From assembly GCA_030147305.1 (NCBI GenBank), contig JASLAE010000011.1, positions 1 to 6,818 on the forward strand: a stretch of 6,818 nt of DNA, in the 5' to 3' direction. Position 1 is the first letter of the stretch, and the number at the start of each line of letters is the position of its first letter. A program made the translations under genes and the position numbers. Source of the DNA: Cesiribacter sp. (lineage in GTDB: Bacteria; Bacteroidota; Bacteroidia; Cytophagales; Cyclobacteriaceae). Positions 1-6,482 of the stretch are shown piece by piece. The notes under the pieces were generated by a model. It worked only from the letters and a program-made list of their open reading frames with translations. It ran no database searches and was not told the origin of the DNA.

Positions 1-587
1 ACCACGAGATTCTGGATGTGATTCCATTTAAGGAGATGATCTATACCGGACCTGTGGATGAGTATTTTGATTTCAAATACGGCAAGCTCCCCTATCGTTC
101 GCTGGAGTTTAAGCATGAAACACTCGATGCAACACAACATCAGCCTGCACCGGTCGTGAATTACCCAAATGAACATCCCTATACCCGGATCACGGAATTC
201 AAGTACCTGACCGGACAGCAGCACCCCAAAACCAGCATTGTGTACGAGTATCCCAAAGCAGAGGGCGATCCGTACTATCCTGTACCAAAGCCAGAGAATG
301 CCGAACTGTACAACAAGTACAAAAAGTTAGCAGACGAAACACCGGGTATTCATTTTGTGGGTCGCCTGGCAACCTACCGCTACTACAATATGGACCAGGT
401 GGTAGCGCAGGCGCTCACGCTATTCAAGAAGCTGGCACCAACAAAAGAAAAAGTGCAGCTGGTAGACCGGGCACCGCTCAAACTAAATGGCAATGGTAAG
501 CCCAAAGCACTCAACGGTACAGCCGTGACAGCTATAAGCAGCAATGGAAACGGTATGAATGGCAATGGAAAGCACAAGGCTGAATAG
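1..587 (+). CDS. glf: UDP-galactopyranose mutase, C-terminal part (5' truncated by window edge)
   Basis: This flavoenzyme interconverts UDP-galactopyranose and UDP-galactofuranose in the cytoplasm, supplying galactofuranose for surface polysaccharides. The open frame runs in from the left edge (first full codon at 3), so the GTG at 18 is an internal codon, not a start, and the FAD-binding N-terminal half is missing. The visible part carries the family's C-terminal blocks in order: YTGPVDEYFD, GKLPYRSLEF, VNYPNEHPYTRITEFKYLT, then EYPKAEGDPYYPVP and FVGRLATYRYYNMDQVVAQAL. The Arg codon at 186-188 and the Tyr codons at 273-278 probably match substrate-binding residues of the family. The Asp seen after the Tyr pair in the Klebsiella-type enzyme is Asn here (387-389). 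After the normal end of the fold, about 40 extra residues follow, rich in Asn, Gly and Lys. The family call is secure; the tail has no assigned role. Confidence 0.95.
   Translation, partial: HEILDVIPFKEMIYTGPVDEYFDFKYGKLPYRSLEFKHETLDATQHQPAPVVNYPNEHPYTRITEFKYLTGQQHPKTSIVYEYPKAEGDPYYPVPKPENAELYNKYKKLADETPGIHFVGRLATYRYYNMDQVVAQALTLFKKLAPTKEKVQLVDRAPLKLNGNGKPKALNGTAVTAISSNGNGMNGNGKHKAE
486..572 (+). repeat. NGNG-repeat tail coding region at the 3' end of glf
   Basis: The 11-base unit AATGGCAATGG occurs twice in frame, at 486-496 and 558-568. A degenerate copy (AATGGAAACGG) lies at 543-553. Together they encode NGNGK, NGNGM and NGNGK, with a single LNGT between the first two. The stretch is low-complexity and basic, and is probably a disordered C-terminal extension. 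Seen directly in the sequence; its function is unknown. Confidence 0.7.
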
Positions 588-633
588 CACGGGCAATCTA
601 ACGCAGTAAATACCTAAACAGTGAATAACGAAC

Positions 634-684
634 AAATGCCTGGCAGCATGCTTACCGAACCGAAAGCACCTGTCAGGCATTTTT
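634..684 (+). terminator. Rho-independent terminator downstream of glf
   Basis: The arms at 634-645 (AAATGCCTGGCA) and 671-682 (TGTCAGGCATTT) pair over 12 bp with one G-U wobble. The 25-base loop can form a small inner stem (GCTT at 650-653 with AAGC at 664-667). The 3' arm runs into a T tract ending at 684. It lies 46 bases after the glf stop codon and fits termination of rightward transcription. The T run is short, so efficiency is uncertain. Confidence 0.7.
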
Positions 685-724
685 ATAATTTACAGACGCA
701 GCCCCCAGCAGCTGCAGCATTGCT

Positions 725-770
725 ATAAAAAAGAGGTGCCTCATTTTACATGCCGGCACCTCTTTTTTAT
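725..770. terminator. Bidirectional Rho-independent terminator between convergent genes
   Basis: The arms at 725-740 and 755-770 are perfect inverted repeats of 16 bp around a 14-base loop. The core GAGGTGCC/GGCACCTC is flanked by six A on the left and six T on the right, so each strand reads as a GC-rich stem followed by a T run. It begins 23 bases beyond the stop of the minus-strand GH3 gene and also backs up the glf terminator on the plus strand. This is the strongest terminator in the window. Confidence 0.9.
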
Positions 771-793
771 TTGATCTTATTGATGCTTACTGC

Positions 794-3124
794 TTACTTC
801 ATCCCCAGATCATTGCCCTGGTAAGTGATTGTAATTTTCTGGTCCTCTACCATCAGATCGAAAGCGCCGGGCTCTGTTACCCACTCACCTTCCTGATTTA
901 CAAAAGCCAGCTCCTGGGGCGTGAGGGTAAAACGCACCTCTTTTTCTTCGCCAGCTGCCAGGGCTACTTTGGTAAATGCCCTTAAGCGCATTGCGCTTGG
1001 CGTTACGCTCGCATACTGATCGCGGCTGTAAAGCTCAACTGCTTTCATCCCGGCGCGGCTGCCGGTGTTTTTCACCCGTACCGATACTTCTACAGCTTCA
1101 TCCATGGCCAGGGATTCTTTGTTTACCTGCAGGCCCGATACTGCAAAAGTGGTATAGCTCAGGCCAGAACCAAATGTCCACTGTGGGTTAAAGCCGCCGG
1201 TGCCATAAGTATTGGGCTGGTCTTCGCGAATTTCCTCGGTGCCCTTACGGTCATAGAACACAATATCCCCAACATACCGTGGATAGGTAAAGGCCAGCAC
1301 TCCACTGGGGTTATAATCGCCAAACAGCACATCGGCAATGGCAGGTGCCCCATAGGTTGAAGGCCGGTAGCCTAATAAAACTGCCGACATGGCGGGCTCT
1401 ATAGATGAGATGACCCGCGGGCGGCCCTCCAGCAGTACCAGCACCACCGGTTTGCCGGTTTCTGCAGCAGCTTTGGCCAGGGCCAGCTGGTTGGCATCCA
1501 GGGTAAGGTCGTCAATCACTCCAGGACTTTCAGCATAAGCTTTCTCTCCCAGGCAAAGAATAATGGCATCCACACCCTGTGCGTCTTTCTTCAGCTGGTT
1601 TACATCGTAGTTTGCAGCAGCAGTAAAGTCGTTGGTGGCGCGGCTTATCACTTTATTGTTTCCCAGTTTGGCCTGCAGCGCTTGCAGTACTGTTTTTGCC
1701 TTTTCAGGATAGCGGCTTTCATCACTGCCCTGCCAGATGTAGGACCAGCTGCTGTGCAGTGCACCCAGAGAATTGGCCGTTGGCCCTGCTACAAGCACCC
1801 GTGCATTTTTGCTAAGCGGTAAAACCTGGTTCTCGTTTTTCAGCAGGGTGAGGCTCTCCAGCGAAGCCTGGTATGCTACACTGTCGTAGGTGGCCTGCTG
1901 CAGCTGGCTTAACAGTTCCTGCCTTGGATAGGCGTTTTCGAATAGGCCCAGCTTCTGCTTGAGCAACAGAATTCGGCGTACCGATACATTTATTCTTTCT
2001 TCAGAAATTGACCCTTCTTTTACCAGCTCAACCAGGTAATCGAAAAAGGAGTAGTCGGTAGGCACCATGCTCATGTCTACGCCAGCTTCTACAGCAATAC
2101 GCACAGCTTCTTTTGGCGTTGCCGCAATCCGGTGGCGGGTATGCAGGCGAATAACATCCTCCCAGTCAGATACTGCTACGCCTTCGAATCCCAGCTCGTT
2201 TCGTAAGATCTCTGTGAGAAAGTATTTGCTGCCATGCACAGGCACACCATTCACTTCGCCTGAGTTGATCATAACGGTAGAAACACCTGCCTCTACTGCT
2301 GCTTTAAAAGGGGGTAATACATACTCGCGCAGCATAGATTCAGGAATATACGAGGGGGTGCGGTCTTTGCCGGTAGCAGGCAGTGAATACCCCAGGAAGT
2401 GCTTCATGCAGGAGGCTACCGCCGTGTTACTTTCAAGTCCGTCTTCTTCATACCCCCTGATGGCCGCAGTACCCATGGTCTTTACCAGGAGCACATCTTC
2501 CCCAAAAGTTTCTTCAAAACGGGGCCATAAAGGCTGGCGTCCAATGTCCAGCACAGGGTCGAAGTTCCAGGGAATGCCCACGGCCCTGGTTTCTGCCGCC
2601 GTTATTTTGGCTGCCTGGCGCACCAGCTCCGGATTGCGGGTAGCAGACATGCCAATGTTATGGGGAAACAAAGTAGAACCTACTATATAATTAGCCCCAT
2701 GAATAGCATCAATGCCATAGATCACAGGTATTTTAAGTCTGGTTTCTTTGGTTGCTACATCCTGTATCGCCGTCAGGATCTGGTTCCATTCTGCTGCCGT
2801 ATAGGCATGCCCTTTTACGTTTAGAATTGAACCCACATGCTTGTCCAATAATGCAGTGCGAAGCTTCTGCTGGTTAACAGCGGTTGTGGAGTTATCATCC
2901 AGAATAAGGTCTATGGTTACCTGCGTCATCTGGCCTACCTTTTCCTCAATGGTCATGGTGGAGATCAGGCTGTCTATGCTGTCCTGTGGCCTGGCAGCAG
3001 TTGTTGGCGCAGGAGCAGCTGTGGTATCGGCTGTGCCGGGGTCCTGCCTGACAGCCTGCTGCGGTGTACTGCAAGCCTGCACTGCCAGCATTGCAAGGGA
3101 CAAGAAAATTGGTTGGTACTTCAT
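794..3124 (-). CDS. Glycoside hydrolase family 3 beta-glucosidase-type lipoprotein
   Basis: A 776-residue GH3 enzyme that probably removes terminal beta-linked glucose from beta-glucan oligosaccharides. Residues 1-17 form a lipoprotein signal ending in the lipobox VQAC (Cys18), so the protein should be membrane-anchored in the periplasm or on the surface. A Thr/Ala/Pro/Gln-rich linker follows to about residue 50. The GH3 N-terminal barrel (about 60-385) has substrate-binding Asp139 in GIDAIHG, the Lys241-His242 pair in MKHFLGY and nucleophile Asp320 in AVSDWED. The C-terminal alpha/beta domain starts near 424 (LTLLKNENQVLPL) and carries the GEKAYAES motif; Glu532 is the likely acid/base. A fibronectin III-like domain spans about 690-762. 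Length is normal for the BglX/ExoI-like group. The start fits the signal peptide; no Shine-Dalgarno is visible, as is common in Bacteroidota. It lies 99 bp after the GH9 gene. Exact linkage specificity (beta-1,4, beta-1,3, xyloside) cannot be read from sequence. Confidence 0.93.
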   Translation of the reverse strand: MKYQPIFLSLAMLAVQACSTPQQAVRQDPGTADTTAAPAPTTAARPQDSIDSLISTMTIEEKVGQMTQVTIDLILDDNSTTAVNQQKLRTALLDKHVGSILNVKGHAYTAAEWNQILTAIQDVATKETRLKIPVIYGIDAIHGANYIVGSTLFPHNIGMSATRNPELVRQAAKITAAETRAVGIPWNFDPVLDIGRQPLWPRFEETFGEDVLLVKTMGTAAIRGYEEDGLESNTAVASCMKHFLGYSLPATGKDRTPSYIPESMLREYVLPPFKAAVEAGVSTVMINSGEVNGVPVHGSKYFLTEILRNELGFEGVAVSDWEDVIRLHTRHRIAATPKEAVRIAVEAGVDMSMVPTDYSFFDYLVELVKEGSISEERINVSVRRILLLKQKLGLFENAYPRQELLSQLQQATYDSVAYQASLESLTLLKNENQVLPLSKNARVLVAGPTANSLGALHSSWSYIWQGSDESRYPEKAKTVLQALQAKLGNNKVISRATNDFTAAANYDVNQLKKDAQGVDAIILCLGEKAYAESPGVIDDLTLDANQLALAKAAAETGKPVVLVLLEGRPRVISSIEPAMSAVLLGYRPSTYGAPAIADVLFGDYNPSGVLAFTYPRYVGDIVFYDRKGTEEIREDQPNTYGTGGFNPQWTFGSGLSYTTFAVSGLQVNKESLAMDEAVEVSVRVKNTGSRAGMKAVELYSRDQYASVTPSAMRLRAFTKVALAAGEEKEVRFTLTPQELAFVNQEGEWVTEPGAFDLMVEDQKITITYQGNDLGMK

Positions 3125-3223
3125 GGTTTGATGATCGTGCTGTCTTTTAGATCGAAAAATTATTTGTTTGGTTGTTCTGAGTTCTTATATAAAGTTTAAA
3201 AATCATGCTTAATAAGCGCTGCG

Positions 3224-5011
3224 CTATCGCAGCTTTTGATAGTATACTTCCAGGCCATTCGCCAGGTACACCAATGGCGCATTCCAGTTGATGGCTATTT
3301 CGTTGGAGGCATAGGAGCAGTCATGATCGGTAAAGGTCTCATCTGCAAAGGTAGAGGCATAGGTAGTACATTTGTCCTGCCGCGGTGCATTGGCATTGGG
3401 GCCACCCGAGAGCAGGCCTGGCACCGGTTCGGCTATCTCATCCGCTACCGATGGCCGGTGGTGGGGGTTCATGATGGGTTTGTCGCCATAACCTGTTACA
3501 AACGAATAGCCGGTGGCATTTCTGCCCAACAGATAATCCAGGTTGCTTAAAGCAGCCTGCAGATACTTTCGATCGTTCGTTAACTTATAGGCTTGTAAAA
3601 GGGCTATGCCCTGGTTTGCCGCTACAGCACTACTACCCCAGATATAATCTTTTTCAGTTTTGCCCATCACGGTCCGGTATGCTCTTTGAGCAGCGCCCTC
3701 CATTAGCTGATCAGCAAAAGAAATCATGCGTTTTTGCAATTCCGGCAGGTCTTTTTTTGCAACAGGTGTTAGCGCTTTACTATGGCGGAGCAGGGTATAA
3801 TAGCCCAAAAGGCGTACCTGCGCCCAGGAGGGAAGCGGCATCTCCTGGTCTGGCAACATCTTTACGGCTGTATAATAGGCCTGTTCTTGGGTAGTTATGT
3901 ACAGTTCTGCTGCCGCCCAGATAAATTCATCCTTAAACTCTTTATCACCATAAGCACCCGTAGTTACTTCAGGCTTGTGTTTCTGGTTCATGGCCTCCTG
4001 GTCATACACAACCGCCGGGTGCTGCTGCGCCCATTCCCAGGCCCTGGTCGCTGCTGTTAGGCAAGAATCTGCCAGACCTGGAAATTCCTGATCATACGCT
4101 TTATAAATGCGACTTGCCTGTGCCATAACCGCAGCAAAATCAAGGGCTGCGGCCGTTCCTTTTTGCACCACATAGCGCTGGTCATGGCCATCTTCCGGCA
4201 TCACCATGCCCTCAAAGGCTGCGGTAGTTAGTTTATGGTAAACACCACCATCATGGTCCTGCATGGTGAGCATCCAGCGCAAATTCCACAGCACCTCATC
4301 CAGCAGATCTGGCACAGCATTACCACTTTCGGGAATATTAAGATCCTGATCTTTAAAATAAGCTGGAAAATCTTCGTAGGCCGCTAACAGGGTACCCATG
4401 GTAATGCCACTGTTCACAATATACTTGTTGTAATCACCGGCATCGTACCAGCCTCCTGGACCGGCAATGATGGTACCCGCAGGACGTTGTTCACTGGCAG
4501 CTGAGGGGTGCACCTGCACCTGGGTATCGGGATGGCCCGCCTTACGCTGCCACTGGCCGGCATAGGTCTGCGGCAGGTCGGTAGAAACCCGCTGAAAGTA
4601 AAAGCCTTTGATGGCTGCCGCAGCCACCTCCCGGTGCACCTGCGGTTTTATTTCGAAAGCATAGGATTGACCAACCCCTGGTATCTCCAGCACAAAGGTT
4701 CCTGCTTTTTTAAAATCCGAAAAATCTGCAACACGGGTACTACGCTTTGAAAACTCAGCTGGTTTTACAGCAGATAATTTGCCTGTAAAAAGGGTGGTGA
4801 TGCGATCCGGCGTTTTAATAAAAAACTGCTCCCCGCCATTCTCTCCTACTACCACAGCCACCTTTTCTGCCTGGGGGTAAAATCCCAGCTGGTTTAAGCG
4901 AATGTCTTCGGAAGGTTGCTGCGCTTTAACCCCTACTATAACCAGAAGCAGTAGTAGCAGCAGAAAGGGTCTTTTTTTAGGGGGATGAACGTTCATACCA
5001 CGACTTACCAT
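3224..5011 (-). CDS. Secreted glycoside hydrolase family 9 endoglucanase-type protein
   Basis: An inverting GH9 enzyme expected to cleave beta-1,4-glucan (cellulose, cello-oligosaccharides or mixed-linkage glucan). Numbered from the ATG at 5011 (595 residues), a signal peptide has a basic PPKKRP stretch, seven leucines at 17-23 and a likely cut after VKA (residue 30). There is no lipobox Cys. An N-terminal Ig-like domain of the CelD_N type covers about 36-115, starting at IRLNQLGFYP. The catalytic (alpha/alpha)6 domain follows to the end. It shows GGWYDAGDYNKY with Asp190 and Asp193 (the catalytic base pair of the family), PHHRPS with His517, His518 and Arg519, and NEIAINWNAP with Glu571, the expected catalytic acid. 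All catalytic positions are intact. The frame stays open to a GTG at 5020, but that GTG lies inside the Shine-Dalgarno-like AGGTGA that serves the ATG at 5011. A third option is the ATG at 4996. Endo or exo mode is not predictable from the motifs alone. Confidence 0.93.
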   Translation of the reverse strand: MVSRGMNVHPPKKRPFLLLLLLLVIVGVKAQQPSEDIRLNQLGFYPQAEKVAVVVGENGGEQFFIKTPDRITTLFTGKLSAVKPAEFSKRSTRVADFSDFKKAGTFVLEIPGVGQSYAFEIKPQVHREVAAAAIKGFYFQRVSTDLPQTYAGQWQRKAGHPDTQVQVHPSAASEQRPAGTIIAGPGGWYDAGDYNKYIVNSGITMGTLLAAYEDFPAYFKDQDLNIPESGNAVPDLLDEVLWNLRWMLTMQDHDGGVYHKLTTAAFEGMVMPEDGHDQRYVVQKGTAAALDFAAVMAQASRIYKAYDQEFPGLADSCLTAATRAWEWAQQHPAVVYDQEAMNQKHKPEVTTGAYGDKEFKDEFIWAAAELYITTQEQAYYTAVKMLPDQEMPLPSWAQVRLLGYYTLLRHSKALTPVAKKDLPELQKRMISFADQLMEGAAQRAYRTVMGKTEKDYIWGSSAVAANQGIALLQAYKLTNDRKYLQAALSNLDYLLGRNATGYSFVTGYGDKPIMNPHHRPSVADEIAEPVPGLLSGGPNANAPRQDKCTTYASTFADETFTDHDCSYASNEIAINWNAPLVYLANGLEVYYQKLR

Positions 5012-5016
5012 AAAAG

Positions 5017-5022
5017 TCACCT
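5017..5022 (-). promoter_or_regulatory. Ribosome binding site deciding the GH9 start
   Basis: On the minus strand AGGTGA lies five bases before the ATG at 5011-5009 (AGGTGACTTTTATG). The possible upstream GTG start is part of this site, which argues against it. The same AGGTG core precedes the haloperoxidase-like gene at similar spacing. Confidence 0.6.
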
Positions 5023-5123
5023 GAATACCAGTTTAATTGAACAATTTTATAAAAATCCCAACGACTTCAGCAGTAGGCTTGGGTGTAGCTGTTAATCGGC
5101 ATGTATTTTTAACGGCAACACCA

Positions 5124-6470
5124 CTACCTTCCCCGGGCAACCAGTTCAGGCTTTGGCGCCTGTTCTATTTTTTTCAGAATCCATTCCCCTACCTGCAGCC
5201 CCTGTGTACGACCATTGTCAATTGCATCAAGATAATGAATGCCACCATATAAACGCGACATTCCTGCTTCAATGGCTGCGTCGTTGAAAGAGCTGAATGT
5301 ACGTGCAGGAAGGCCAAAGCGCACCTCAACCGTATCTGTATACGCAAAATTTTCACCAAAATAGTGCGTCAGTACCAATGCTGCAGCAGAAGAAATGGTA
5401 GAGTGTCCGCTCAGGTATTCAGGAAAAGGGGGTGTTTGCAGCAGGGGCATCCATTCCGGATCTATCCATTTTCTGATGGCTGTTTCCGGACGAATGCGGT
5501 TGCTCCTGAATTTTTCATCCCAGCAGGCAATAAACCCATCCATCAGGGCAACCGATACAACAGTATTAATTTTCATGGCTGCTGCAAATGCTACACCTTT
5601 CTGCTGACAGGCAATACCGGTAATACCGAGCCAATGTGCACCGGGCGATATCTTTTTGGCCCCTACCAACAGATGACCATTGTCCTGAAGGGCAAAGGGG
5701 TTACAATCCCAGAAGGAAGCAACGAGTCGGTGTTCTTCCGATAAATTACTGGCGGCCTCATGGGTCTTCTTCAAAAGTTTAAAGAAATCTGAATCCTTAT
5801 CTGTTGAGAAGGCAATGGGTGGCGCAGGCTTGAATTGGGTGCAGGTATCCAGGGTAAAGGAGCGTACGGTGTTAAAATACGGCTCTACCGGTGCAAAAAA
5901 GCCCGGTGGGGTCGGATACCAGCTTCCTTCTTCAGTTCGGGGTGTATACCTGGGATAATTGCTGATCCGGTTGTAGTGATCGGCCTTGGCATAAGCCAGA
6001 AGTTGTTGGCTAACTGCCTGGGCATAGTGCAGTGACTGCTGGATTTGCTGCTCCGGTACACCGGCTGTGCGGCAGGAATCCAGGAATTGCTGCTGATACA
6101 TAGCCAGCAAGGCACCGGAAGGCTGCATTTCCATGGCCGTTTCCATCATGGCCAGGAGCGCACTCAGCTGGTAGGAATAGCCGGTAATGGTATCGGGCCT
6201 GGTTATTTTAGGGTAACCGTTCAGAACACCATACATGCTGGTGTAGGTGCTATCATGCTGTGACACCACCTCGTAGCCTGCCAGACAGGCATAGGAAAAG
6301 AAACGGCTTGCCAGTGGCGGATTGGTGACATCGTGCACCATAATGTCCGTCATTCTTGCAATAACCTCACTGATTTGCCGGCTGCTGAACTCCACAGGCT
6401 TTTCCTGCTGTTCTTTGCAGGCAGCCAGTAGCAGGAACAGGAAAAAGGTATAGAGCATCCTGGTTTTCAT
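5124..6470 (-). CDS. Vanadium-dependent haloperoxidase/PAP2-superfamily lipoprotein
   Basis: A 448-residue protein of the all-helical superfamily shared by vanadium haloperoxidases and PAP2 acid phosphatases. It either oxidises halides with hydrogen peroxide or hydrolyses phosphate esters; sequence alone does not decide which. The N-terminus is a lipoprotein signal with lipobox LAAC (Cys18) followed by KEQQEK. The vanadate/phosphate pocket is complete: motif 1 KFRSNRIRP (Lys320, Arg327, Pro328), motif 2 EYLSGHST (Ser354, Gly355, His356, the acid/base His) and motif 3 SRLYGGIH (Arg406, His412, the axial ligand or nucleophile). Two details differ from the textbook PAP2 pattern: Leu rather than Pro stands before SGH, and Asp follows His412 after two residues (Asp415), not three. 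The upstream FG-GAP gene ends only 12 bp before this start, and AGGTG at 6476-6480 serves as ribosome binding site, so the two genes are very probably co-transcribed. The 112-bp gap to GH9 leaves membership of that unit open. Confidence 0.88.
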   Translation of the reverse strand: MKTRMLYTFFLFLLLAACKEQQEKPVEFSSRQISEVIARMTDIMVHDVTNPPLASRFFSYACLAGYEVVSQHDSTYTSMYGVLNGYPKITRPDTITGYSYQLSALLAMMETAMEMQPSGALLAMYQQQFLDSCRTAGVPEQQIQQSLHYAQAVSQQLLAYAKADHYNRISNYPRYTPRTEEGSWYPTPPGFFAPVEPYFNTVRSFTLDTCTQFKPAPPIAFSTDKDSDFFKLLKKTHEAASNLSEEHRLVASFWDCNPFALQDNGHLLVGAKKISPGAHWLGITGIACQQKGVAFAAAMKINTVVSVALMDGFIACWDEKFRSNRIRPETAIRKWIDPEWMPLLQTPPFPEYLSGHSTISSAAALVLTHYFGENFAYTDTVEVRFGLPARTFSSFNDAAIEAGMSRLYGGIHYLDAIDNGRTQGLQVGEWILKKIEQAPKPELVARGR

Positions 6471-6475
6471 GGCTA

Positions 6476-6480
6476 CACCT
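6476..6480 (-). promoter_or_regulatory. Ribosome binding site of the haloperoxidase-like gene
   Basis: On the minus strand AGGTG lies five bases before the ATG at 6470-6468, inside the 12-bp gap after the preceding stop codon. It supports this start and close translational linkage with the upstream gene. Confidence 0.6.
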
Positions 6481-6482
6481 GG

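Noticed and set aside
483..680. A 65-codon minus-strand frame at the convergent junction
   Set aside because: It overlaps the glf 3' end and the glf terminator hairpin, and has no similarity I recognise; the hairpin and the Glf reading frame explain this DNA better.
2067..2690. A 207-codon open frame on the plus strand
   Set aside because: It lies wholly antisense to the catalytic barrel of the GH3 gene, has no recognisable domain, and its composition mirrors the sense gene. Its length is a by-product of codon use on the other strand.
3218..3233. GCTGCG-CTAT-CGCAGC hairpin over the GH9 stop codon, as a terminator
   Set aside because: The stem is only 6 bp, overlaps the coding end, and on the transcribed (minus) strand no T run follows it directly; the TTTT lies on the antisense side.
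3236..4060. Several open frames of about 90-105 codons on the plus strand
   Set aside because: All are antisense to the intact GH9 gene, show no protein family features, and have no credible ribosome binding or promoter context.
4943..4963. CTG/CTA leucine-codon run in the GH9 signal peptide as a phase-variable repeat
   Set aside because: The codons are mixed (CTG, CTA, CTT), so there is no long pure repeat to slip, and three-base changes would not alter the frame. It is explained as the hydrophobic core of the signal peptide.
5088..5116. Imperfect inverted repeat after the haloperoxidase-like gene, as a terminator
   Set aside because: Seven of eight positions pair around a 13-base loop, but it is AT-rich and no T tract follows on the minus strand, so it is unlikely to stop transcription.
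5012..5123. Bacteroidota-type promoter (TTG plus TAnnTTTG) for GH9
   Set aside because: The best match, TAAAATTG on the minus strand, has one mismatch, and no TTG lies at the expected distance of about 19-21 bases upstream. The 3125-3223 gap gave no better candidate.
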